A stretch of 64,000 nucleotides of DNA from Malania oleifera (taxonomy: Eukaryota; Streptophyta; Magnoliopsida; Santalales; Ximeniaceae), in assembly GCF_029873635.1 (NCBI RefSeq), contig NC_080418.1:9934062-9998061 (forward strand). Direction: 5' to 3'. A program made the position numbers and the translations under genes. The notes under the pieces were generated by a model. It was not told the DNA's origin, did no database searches, and saw only the letters and a program-made list of their open reading frames with translations. Shown here piece by piece: positions 37,923 through 47,704 of this stretch (positions are counted from its first letter, which is position 1; each line of letters opens with the position of its first letter).

Positions 37923-39590
37923 CAAGCAATTATGAACACAAATAATTATTTTTAGTTAATGGTTAGATTCAATTCTATCATCTAGATGGTTAAGAATTAA
38001 ATTCTTGTTAATTTCATTTTTTGACATTTATATTTTAAATGTGGTATAAATATTGTCCAACATATGATAAAAATTCATTGGTGGCTTGTGTACTGAACTT
38101 AAATTAGTCCATATAACAAAAATAATCAACTTTACCTATATCTTTTAATAAAAAAAACATTTCAAAATTATTTTAATGAAATTACCGACTATAGAAATTG
38201 AAACATGTAATAAAATATAAAAGCACATAAAACTAGGGAGAGTTAGAATACGTGAGAAGATTTCCTTAAATAATATTTTTGTCCAAAATTTTTGAGTAAA
38301 TAAAAAAAAATATCAATGATTCCATTATTTAGGTGTGCATATTGGAATTTAATAGTTTGCAAAATATACATGTGGATAATGTCATAGTGTGATTAAATAT
38401 ATTCAAAGCACCTGTCTTATTAATCCATAACTATGGATATAGGCATAGTTAAGTTTAACCGAATCAAGTCAAGCCAAAATAATAAGATACTCGAACTTAA
38501 ATTTGATCGAAAATTTGAGACTTAAAACTCTAGTAAGTCTAGAGTTGCACATAATTATTTCCTATACCCTTCAAATAAGTCTTTGATTTGGTTGTTGAAG
38601 ACTTAACTTAAGTGCTCCGGTCGTTAGTAAATTTATCAAAAAGATAGCGGATCTTGTAGTGAACTCAAGATGTGCTTTAGTGTACATATTAGAAATTTTG
38701 CACATACAATTAGTTCAATAAATTAATGTGTTTGTGAACTTTTGAACAAATTGATTCAAATTTTTACCAAATTCAAGATATGCTGTACATGTATCAACCA
38801 TTTTTTCCTTCAAAATCTAATACTTTCATTCAATTAAAATAATCACATTGGGAAAACTTATGTTCTCACAACCATAGCCTAAAAAAAAGTGAGCAGTGAC
38901 AGAAGATGAATGACATAGTTCTCCTTCAATAATACATTAGTAATTTGTATTTGTAGCAATGATCTTGTAATTAAGGGCCAAGGTGCATTTCGAACTTTGA
39001 AAATTTCAACTTGTCACAACACTACTCCTACAACTGTTTGACCCATTGCAATATGGTCCTCCATTGTACACGTAAAGGGGGATATGGAGGTGGAGTTTCT
39101 ATTGATTGTGCATCCTCGTCAACAATTTGATAAATTACATCAATGGTTTTAGAACTATTATCCAAGTTGTACTTGAATTTCGAAACTTGAATTTTGACTC
39201 AGTGAATCAGTGTGGTCTTGCATAACGCATTTAATAGGGAGTTTAACGAACTGGAATTTTTGTTGACCATGCAAGGTTTTTTGCCAACTTAGACCTTTGG
39301 CTAAAAAAGTATGTTATTCATTAAGCATTAGGGCAAATCTCAATTATTATGATTTCTATGAACGTGAACCAATTTAATTAGGTAGACCCCATGATTCAAT
39401 GGACGATGAAGTAAACCAATATAAATACTCGCTAATTAGCTAGAAAAATTATATTTCAAAAGGAATGTATTTATTCAAGAAATTATACACAATGTTCAAG
39501 GAATAATCATGTATTAGTTGGTACTATATATTCACAAGACAAGCGCTCCAATGGTGCTATTAACCCAATAACTTTTCTTAGTGTAACCAA
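37923..39590. other. Intergenic DNA, no gene seen
   Basis: AT-rich sequence on both strands without a supported open frame, RNA gene or clear element ends. Confidence 0.5.
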
Positions 39591-39596
39591 AAACTA

Positions 39597-39760
39597 ACTC
39601 CCCTTTTGGTTTGCAATAGGAATGGAATCAGAGTAGGAATAGAACCAGTATTGAAATGTCATTACTGTGTTTAGTTAGCCACACAAAATTAGTGTTGGAA
39701 TGCAATTTTTATTCCTTTCCCACGTTTGGTATTCCTGGAATAAGGATTGGGATTAGGAAT
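39597..39760. mobile_element. Left end of a MITE of the CCCC-TTTGGTTTGC family
   Basis: CCCCTTTTGGTTTGCAATAGG followed by AATGGAATC-type words mirrors the end at 54520-54576 (TTTCGCAAACCAAACGGGG). It appears to be the host sequence into which the hAT-like element inserted. Its right end was not identified. Confidence 0.5.
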
Positions 39761-40483
39761 GACAAAACGAGTTAACGGGTCGAGTTCGGACTGGTCATAA
39801 ACGGGTCGGAGTTAATCGAGTTCGGGTTTGGGTTGATCCGTTTATAAATGGGCGACTAATATGTAAATCCAAATTCGTCCGTTTAATAAACTGGTTACCC
39901 ATTTAAAAAATATAATTTTTTTTAAAAAAATTTACATAATTTTTTTTTTTTAAAAACACTCCATTTTATTTATTAATATCTAAATAAAAGAAAAGTGTAT
40001 CTGTGGGCCTGTGGCAAGCTTGCCAAGCTGTGATCCTGCCTTAGTTTCGAAATAGGAATAGAATCAAAGTAGGAATAAAATCAGTATTGGAGTGTCGTTA
40101 CTGTGTTTAGTTAGTCACATATAATCAGTGTTGGAATGTAGTTTTTATTCCTTTCCTATGTTTGGTATTCCTAGAATAAGGATTGGGATTAGGGGTGACA
40201 AAATGGGATAACGAGCCGAGTTCAGGTGGATCATAAATGGGTCGGGGTTAATCGTGTTTGGGTTTGGGTTGACCCGTTTAAAAACGAGTGACAACTATGT
40301 AAGCTCAAACTTGCTTGTTTAATAAACGGGTTATCGATTTAAAAATATAATTTGTTTATTTTAAACTTTTTAACATAATTTTTTTTAAAAAAAACACTCC
40401 ATTTTATTTATTAAATATCTAAAGAAAAGTGTATCTGTGGGCCTGTGGCAAGCTCGCCGAGCTATGATCCAGTCCTAGTTTCG
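39615..40483. repeat. Two-copy tandem duplication, unit about 436 bp
   Basis: Copy 1 (39615-40050) and copy 2 (40051-40483) align throughout. Both start AATAGGAAT and share TTACTGTGTTTAGTTAG, the TGACAAAA terminal-repeat start, the ACGGGTC/GGGTTTGGGTTGA block and GTGTATCTGTGGGCCTGTGG. Each ends TAGTTTCGA. Each copy holds the left end of the hAT-like element plus its flank, so the duplication followed insertion. Confidence 0.88.
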
Positions 40484-41789
40484 AATCTAGCGGATTCTCA
40501 CTTCTCAGCATCAATGCTCAGTGATCGAAACATCGAAGAGGAGTGACATTGCTACTTGAAAATCAAACGATCTTTGTGAATCTTTCTTTGATCACGATCA
40601 CCTGAAAAATATCAAACAAGAATGACTTAGAGGTCCTAGGGTGTAGTTTGGGAGATCACTCTGATGTCTAAGTAAGAAACTAATGAGAGGCTCTAAATTG
40701 CAATAGTAAGAAGAAGTGGATATGAGATGCTTATGTCCCCCTAAATTCCCTTTTTATAGTAACAAGGGCAGACTTTTCCCCATTCATGAGATACCATTAT
40801 ATCTATGAGGGTACGAATATTTTATGGGTTGCAAGTAACTCATGAAAATGACTTGCAGACCATCAATTGCTGTTTCCGTAACCGCATTAGGGATTATTAA
40901 TAATTTAATGGGAGTTACGCGAGACAGCCAACATTACCCAAAGCCGAACGGCTGCCTGCCTGTATTGATTTTAGCCGTATCAGCTGGAATTCTAAATGCC
41001 GATAATTTAGCCCAACGCACTTCCGACGCTTAGATGGCGACCACTCTCCGCCAAATGAACCCCAAAACTTCTTTCCAACACAGTTGTTAACATTCCAATT
41101 CCAAAAGGTGATATTTAAATGATATTTAAACAGAAGTTAGATCATATCAAGCCTCCATGCCCAAAATACAGAAATAAAAAGAACTCCTGCCTCCTGGAAG
41201 CTCCATTCATGCCCACCTATCGAGTCGAGGAGGCATTCCATTGTTATTTCTCACTTAAGATCATTCTCTTCCTGCTCTCATTCAGTCCAAGCCAAGGGAA
41301 AAAGGCTTGCAAATAGTGCAACTCCACTCTCTTCTTTCAGCCCTAATAAATAAAACAAAAATCAAGAAGATTGTCGTTTGCGAGTTCGAGTGGAGACTGG
41401 AGAGTGGCATGGGGGGTACTGTCGATGTGACGGGCCAACGGCGACGGCTGGTACTAGCTGAGGTGGGATCTGGCTGTTGCAGTGAGAGGCTGAGACTGAG
41501 ATGCGGAGAGGGACGTGTAGCACCGTAGCAGGGAGAGCCTGAGACTGAGAGGAGGAGAGGGATGGGTAGGGTACTAGGGTTAGTTTCATTGAATCATTTT
41601 ATTTATATAGGAATATAAACGGGTCACCCAGTGGATGACTCGACCTGAACCCGCCTAACTCATTTAATAAATGAATTGGATATGAGTTAATCCGTTTATA
41701 AATAGGTCAGGTTGTCTTAAATCTAAATCTGATTTAAACGGGCGGTTCAGGGGTCACACATTGGGTTTCAACCCGTTTTGCCACCCCTA
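40190..41789. mobile_element. hAT-like element (1.6 kb) with 8-bp target duplication
   Basis: The left end TAGGGGTGACAAAATGGG and right end ACCCGTTTTGCCACCCCTA are inverted repeats. They are flanked by ATTGGGAT (40182-40189) and ATTGAGAT (41790-41797), an 8-bp duplication with one mismatch. Subterminal regions carry AACGGGTC-type words on both sides. The middle (about 40.49-41.58 kb) is not hAT coding sequence. It includes an LTR-like fragment and a GC-richer stretch (41.38-41.58 kb) with short open frames I do not recognise. Non-autonomous; may carry captured DNA. Confidence 0.88.
40490..40830 (-). repeat. LTR-like fragment inside the hAT-like element
   Basis: On the minus strand there is a TATA box (ACTATAAAAAGGGAA, about 40755), then ACTTAGACATCAGAGTGATC and a stretch ending TTTTTCAGGTGATCGTGATC. 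This arrangement is common in plant LTRs: TATA, then a 'cttgagcatcggagtg'-like word. No boundaries found; low confidence. Confidence 0.35.
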
Positions 41790-42005
41790 ATTGAGATAGA
41801 ATAAAAAATAAGCCAATTTCTAAAAATGTCACTATGTTACTATTGCAGAATTATTTATTTTAGCAATATTTAATTATATAATTTTAATTTAAGTTGTAAT
41901 TTAAAATTTTGTCATACAATAAATATAGACTATGATGAAATATTTAAAGGAGTTATATTCCAAAAAAACTTTTATCACAAAGTTTAACATATTACAGATA
42001 TGTTG

Positions 42006-42039
42006 TGTGATGACCCAAAAATATATATACGATTAAAGC

Positions 42040-42079
<40 letters not shown>

Positions 42080-42334
42080 TAATAATGGTCATTAAGTTAA
42101 TATCAATACAGAAGTGCTTTCTATAGGATCCTTGATTCTATGTTTGATGCCTAAAAAAGATCTTATCTTAACGAGTGTTTAGAGATCATTGCGGCTCAAT
42201 CGCTCCTTGGAAGTCGGTCTGATTAAAATAGAATTTCATAAGATAAACAGGATAGACACTACTTGTACACGTAAATAAGTACATATACATAAAATAGTAT
42301 TTTGACAGATATGATTTGTAGAAATACATGACAA

Positions 42335-42380
<46 letters not shown>

Positions 42381-42578
42381 GATATCCTATATGGGGCCCA
42401 TATGAGACCCGAAGTCGTGTGGGATTCACATGAGTCCCGGAATTATGTAGGACTCATAAAACCGTGTAAAGACTATTGGAGTTACATAGGACCCACTTAG
42501 GTGTCGAAGTGGTGTGGGGCCCACATGAGTTTTCGAAAGTCAAATTTAATTCTTTAAATACTAAAACATAGCTTAAAG

Positions 42579-42615
<37 letters not shown>

Positions 42616-44400
42616 TTTAATAAAAATTAAAAAAAATAAATTATTTAAAAATTAATTAAAGAGAAGTGGTGGCCCACATGACCTCCATCCTTATCCCATA
42701 CCTAATCCGTGCCTAACTCATCCCATGCCCATTTTTTAATTTAAAAAAATTATAATTTCACCAATCTCCTTACACTTTTACAAATTTTATTTTCTTCCCC
42801 AAAATTTTCCTATGAATAGGAAGCTCTCAACCTTCATTTTTCATAAAAATTTTTAAAGGAAGAGAATGATTAGTGAGTGAAAGAATTAGTGGTGGAGAGA
42901 AAATTTTTGAGTAAGTTATCACTCACCCATTCTTTCCGATCTCATTTCTTAGAGATAGTCATTGTGTTTGTAGCACAAGGTAAAAGAAGATGTAAATAAA
43001 TTTGATTATGTTAGATATTTATTTAAAATTCATAACTGAATTTATTTGTAAGTAAATTTCGATTATGTTAGTTAGTTTCATAAAATTCTCTTGAATTTAT
43101 TTTTATGCATATTTAATTATACTAGTTTTATCTTTAATATACTTGTATTTATTTTTGAGTTAAGAAATGTTCTAAACCCCTCAGGTATTTTACATCATTA
43201 ATTTCTACTCAAGAAAAAAAATTTTAACATGAAAATTGTGTGGCATAAGTTTATTTATACTTTGCATATTTCACGAAAATATAAGTAAAGATTACATGAG
43301 TTGTTTTTTTTTACGTTGCGTATTTCACGAAAATATGAGTAAAAAAGAGATTTTCATGATATTATTTTAATTGTACAAATTATATAATAAAAATATTTTT
43401 AAAACCCCTTATGACAAAAAAAAGTTCAAAATTATAGATGTTCGGTACCGCAACTTAAAGTTTAAACGGATCAGAGTGCACCTACACTATTTACAGACTA
43501 GTTTTATATGGTAGTGGATTTCTCTTGAATGCACACGTAGGTCGGACCAGGGATATGGAAAATCTCACTTAATGATGATGTACGTTAATTTAATTTGGCC
43601 GGCCAGCCACTTAAGTCTAATCGTCGGACCGCACAACACAATCATGAGGGTAAACATGACTTACGATTAACAGGACTAAGAATGATTTTTACAGTATATG
43701 TATATACATATTTAATTACGTGTACAGAGTTATTGATGATTTGAAGGTAATGTGTAAGTTTATATGAACATGACCATTATTATGTCTAAATGATGATCTA
43801 AAGGAAACGTGTAAGGAAATATATTTATATAATTAAAAATTATAATTACAGTTTTTAAAGTTAAAAGTTTAATTAAATAGTTATAGTTTTAAAAGTTAAA
43901 AAGTTAAGTTTAACAGTTATAGTATGTGATTATAAAATTTTACTGTTGTAATTGATGACAAAAGTTTTTATGTAAAAATTTTAAATTTTATTTTATTTTA
44001 AAAGTATTTTTGAAGTTATAGTATTAAATATTATTTTACGAAATTATGAAAGCTTATTTTAGTCATATACTAATAATAATAATAATCTTATTTACTTATT
44101 CAATGTCGTCTCACCCTAATCATTATTTTACATTTTAAATCATTTTGAGGAGCGTACCAGAAATCTGGAATAGTAAGTACATGGACGGGAGTAGAAAGAA
44201 AAGAGTAGAATAAAAATTTAGCATAATACAATTTAGAATACATTTGTGTATTTTAAAATTTTAGAATTTTACATTTTAATAATTGAGACATATATTTGTA
44301 ATAAAGCTAATTAGTGTTCTAGTAATAAAAATGATTTAGATTTATTTGCGTTCGCTAAAAAATTTATATGTAGGAACCCACTCGGATTCGGGTCCTTACA
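42006..44400 (+). repeat. 5' LTR of the WOX-carrying element
   Basis: 2395 bp, TGTGATGACCC...GGTCCTTACA. It carries three (AAT)n arrays (about 42043-42083, 42337-42380, 42580-42613), a TATA-like CCTATGAATAGG (about 42810) and a TGAGGAGCGTACC block near the 3' end. Confidence 0.93.
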
Positions 44401-44563
44401 ATTGGTATCAGAAAATGGGATATAAGTTCTGCATACTCTAGCATATAAATTTTACCAGAACTTAGATATAAAACATGATTTGGGTAGGATTTGATAGTTT
44501 AGAATATTTATTTAGTTTGTTCTACGATTTATTATTTTAAAATAACATTTGATCTTTGTTTAA

Positions 44564-44630
44564 TAATGGATTCTAAAGATAGTAACATTGGAGGAAATGA
44601 GATTAACGTGAAAGCTCCTAAGGACAGGTA
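44564..44630 (+). other. gag-start-like stub
   Basis: ATGGATTCTAAAGATAGTAA with the following codons (MDSKDSNIGGNEI) resembles the gag start of the 2.6-12 kb gypsy element (MEPKDNNLESG). Little else of gag is recognisable, so this marks where an ancestral coding region was replaced. Confidence 0.45.
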
Positions 44631-45442
44631 ACAATCTTATATTCTCTAAAAAAAATGATAGTATTATTGAAGACACGTTAATTAAGTTAAATAAGTTATT
44701 TATATTTGTAGAAACACGTACCCATATTGATGACTCATAATTATTTGTTAGATCATATGCATTAATAATTTAAATTTTTCATATATATAAATATAATAAT
44801 ATAATAATATCCAAGATTTATTTATTTTCGCTGTTATTATTTTGACTAAAAATATAAGAAGTAGCACATTTTACCCTCTTAGGTTTGGAGGTACTACACA
44901 TACAAATAGACATGAATAAACGGTTTATTATGAAATCTAAATTTACTCAAAATTTCTTTGCATGTGCAAGTTGGATATGAATATGTATTTTTACGTTGCA
45001 TATTCAGTTCATATCAAAATATTCAAGCTTAATTTAGGAATATATATTTTAACGAAATCTTTAATTTTAATTTTGTATTAGTTTATAAGGAATTAAATAG
45101 AATTTATATACACATTGTATATTCAATTCTCATCAAGTATCCAAATTTGATTTAGGAGTACAAATTTTGATGGAATCTTTAATTTTTATTTTGTATAAAC
45201 TTATAAAAGTTAATACAACTTAAATTTTACTATATTATAAAAAAAAACTTTATATAGTAAAAAAAAAAATTTCATTAATGAAAGTAATATAAAAATTAAC
45301 TAATCTTCTTCAAATAACTAACCAATGTCAAATCATCGATCGGTCAAACATACCCAACATATATTTGATCTAATAATAATAATAATAATAATAATAAAAT
45401 AATACTAATAATATTCGAATATAAATATATATATATAGCAGT

Positions 45443-45592
45443 AAAAAAAAAACCTTATGGGTGGAAATCATCGGCTATAGCTCACTTACCCCTGAAGTAA
45501 GGTCAGGGCATGAGATTACTTGGGCATAGTGGGGATTCGAACCCACGATCACATGGATGTATGGCCGATTCCTTACCACTAGGCCACCCACC
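45443..45592 (-). mobile_element. tRNA-derived SINE with oligo(T) tail
   Basis: The minus strand has pol III A box TGGCCTAGTGGTAAGG (45586-45571) and B box GGTTCGAATCC (45543-45533) in a tRNA-like head. A short unique body and a run of about ten T (45452-45443) follow. A T tail rather than an A tail is a feature of the Au SINE family of plants. It lies inside the WOX-carrying element and runs opposite to it. Target duplication not clear. Confidence 0.78.
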
Positions 45593-45652
45593 CAAGTGGT
45601 GACTTGAGTATGAAATTAATTATAATTAAAGCATTAATAAAGATGTAGAAAC

Positions 45653-46230
45653 ATGAACAAAACCTTGAGTCCACAAATTTTGCAATACGCGTCGCTCGTT
45701 CAATTTCTGCAGCACGCGTCACTCTCTCTCGATTTTTCTGACACATATTGTTCTCCCTCGATTTTTGAAAAATGTGTCACTCGAGGCATGCGTCGCTCTC
45801 TCATGATTTTCATGACACATATCGTTCTCTCTCGACTTTTACAAAACGCGTCACTCAATATCGGTGACTCGCGTCGCTCTCAATTCTCGCGGCACACGTC
45901 GCTCTTCTTTGATTTTTGCAAAATGCATTGTTCGATATTTATGACACGCGTCGCTCTCTCTCGATTCTCGCTGCACACGTCGCTCTCCCTCAATTTTTGC
46001 AAAACACATCGCTCTCTCTCGATTTTCGTGACACACATCGTTCTCCCTCAATTTTTGCAAAACACGTTGCTTGACATTGGTGACACACATTTCTCTCTCT
46101 CGATTGTCGCGACACACGTCGCTTTCCCTCAATTTTTACAAAACTTGTTGCGCGATATCCGTGACACGCGTCGCTCTCTCTTGATTCTTGCGACACATGT
46201 CACTCTCTCTTGATTTTCACAACACGCGGC
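45653..46230 (+). repeat. Tandem array upstream of the WOX frame, 81-bp higher-order period
   Basis: Degenerate repeats are built from words such as CACGCGTCGCTCTCTCTCG, ATTTTTGCAAAACAC and GATATCCGTGACAC. In the right half three subunits recur in fixed order every 81 bp. The strand is T- and CT-rich. An uninterrupted frame (186 codons) crosses it only because the period is a multiple of three; I do not regard it as a protein. It ends about 10 bp before the TATA box. Confidence 0.85.
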
Positions 46231-46239
46231 CATTTCCCT

Positions 46240-46247
46240 ATAAAAAA
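46240..46247 (+). promoter_or_regulatory. TATA box in front of the WOX frame
   Basis: CTATAAAAAAGG lies about 120 bp before an ATG at 46364 and 180 bp before the homeodomain. A short leader (TAAGCATCACAACTT...) follows. It is not part of the LTR promoter, so the cargo seems to have its own promoter, perhaps taken along with the gene. Confidence 0.6.
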
Positions 46248-46447
46248 GGTATGCCCTCCTTGACTCTAAGCATCACAACTTTCTATTATCTTGAATAACC
46301 ACATTTCGGTTTGTAAAGATTAGCTCTACCCAACTTTTCTCTTGGTTGTCTCATTACTCGAAAATGTTGCCAAATCAACCAACTCCTTAAGTTGCTGAGG
46401 GCAGCACTAGATCGCCAATTCAAAGATGGAAAGCCAGTAAGGCACAG

Positions 46448-47095
46448 ATGGAGATTTTAGAGGAGGTCTTCTGCAATAGTCAAGGGGAACTCCCTTCTGC
46501 GGAGCTGGATATCTTGCTTGCAGCACTACTCCGACGATATGGTCCAATCGAGTCGAGAAATATACGATTTTGGTTTGAAAACCGTAGGCGTAGGCAGGGA
46601 TCAGTTGAAGAAGCCACTATCTTAACTACTGCCCCACCAACTATCCATCTTACCTCCTCTGCCACTACCGCCCCGAGCAGTGCTCTTGCCATTTTTCCAA
46701 CCACTTGTCCCTTCATCCCTATCGACAATATTCCGTTTATGAAACTTACAACTAATATCACACCAATGAGCCATACCCTTTACAATGGCAGTATCGCAGT
46801 CACCACACTAAGGGTTTCAGATAATGTTGGCCTACTCCACCATTGTAAAGAGATTCAATACGCGTTAAGACACATGTATGGGCCACCGATGACTCGTTAT
46901 GATCATCCCCACCAAAGGTCACAAGGGGAAGAGGGCAGCTCTTTGTCCCTCGCCGAACAAACAAGTGTTCTCTCCCTTTTTCCGACCCAAGTTGGCAACA
47001 TTACAAGAGATCAATTCCGCCAAGAAAGAACCCAAACAGTTAGTAGTGACACCGCTAGCACTTCGATAAATTTTGACGTTGATCTAAGGCTCTAA
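46448..47095 (+). CDS. WUSCHEL-related homeobox (WOX) protein carried by an LTR element
   Basis: The frame is 215 codons from the first Met. The homeodomain starts slightly upstream in the same frame, at RWKASKAQ (from 46424), and continues ILEEVF...LPSAELDILLAALLRRYGPIE...NIRFWFENRRRR to about residue 49. Spacing between helices fits WOX homeodomains, with the RYG-x-IE word and N-x-x-x-WF-x-NRR helix 3. The residue equivalent to homeodomain position 50 is Glu, where WOX proteins have Gln. Further on are a WUS-box-like SVLSLFP (173-179) and an acidic carboxy end FDVDLRL (209-215), similar to WUS-clade repressor motifs. WOX proteins are nuclear transcription factors of stem-cell and organ development. 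No intron interrupts the homeodomain. The frame stops 250 bp before the polypurine tract. The native start is uncertain; expression is unknown. Confidence 0.82.
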   Translation: MEILEEVFCNSQGELPSAELDILLAALLRRYGPIESRNIRFWFENRRRRQGSVEEATILTTAPPTIHLTSSATTAPSSALAIFPTTCPFIPIDNIPFMKLTTNITPMSHTLYNGSIAVTTLRVSDNVGLLHHCKEIQYALRHMYGPPMTRYDHPHQRSQGEEGSSLSLAEQTSVLSLFPTQVGNITRDQFRQERTQTVSSDTASTSINFDVDLRL

Positions 47096-47357
47096 AGGCT
47101 AGATTTCGTTTCATTATATATATATAATTATCTTTTTCCACATCTTCTGAATTTTTTTTCCATTTCAATCCCTATTAGACTGACGATTCACACTTTAGTT
47201 CCCAAAATAAAATATTTCGCCAAATTGACCATCAATCTATTTAAAGACTTAATCAAATCGTTCATCAATTTACTCTTTCAAATAGCACAACCAATTATAC
47301 AATACTCATTTTAAATTAGCAAATTTCGAGGATGAAATTTTTATAAGGAGGGGAGAA

Positions 47358-47667
47358 TGTAATGACCCAAAAATATATATACGATTAAAGCATAATAATA
47401 ATAATAAAATAATAAAAATGGTCATTAAGTTAATATCAATACATAAGTGCTTTCTATAGGATCCTTGATTCCATGTTTGATGCCTAAGAAATACCTTGTC
47501 TTAGCAAGTGCTTCGAGACCATTGTGGCTTAGTCGCTCCCTAGAGATCGGCCTGGTCAAAATGAAATTTCATAAGATAAATAGGATTGACACTGTTTGTA
47601 CACGTAAATAAGTACATGTACATAAAATAGTGTTTTGATAGACATAATTTGTAGAAATACATGGTAA

Positions 47668-47704
<37 letters not shown>

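Noticed and set aside
40842-41033. Organelle-derived insertion or gene in the hAT-like element
   Set aside because: The GC-balanced stretch looked unlike its surroundings, but I recognise no plastid or mitochondrial gene in it.
45531-45590. A genuine tRNA gene on the minus strand
   Set aside because: A and B boxes are present, but no cloverleaf acceptor or anticodon arms can be closed, and the unit ends in a T tail, so a SINE fits better.
45653-46213. 186-codon open frame across the tandem array
   Set aside because: The frame stays open because the repeat period (81 bp) is a multiple of three. Composition is repeat-driven, other frames are open too, and it resembles no protein I know.
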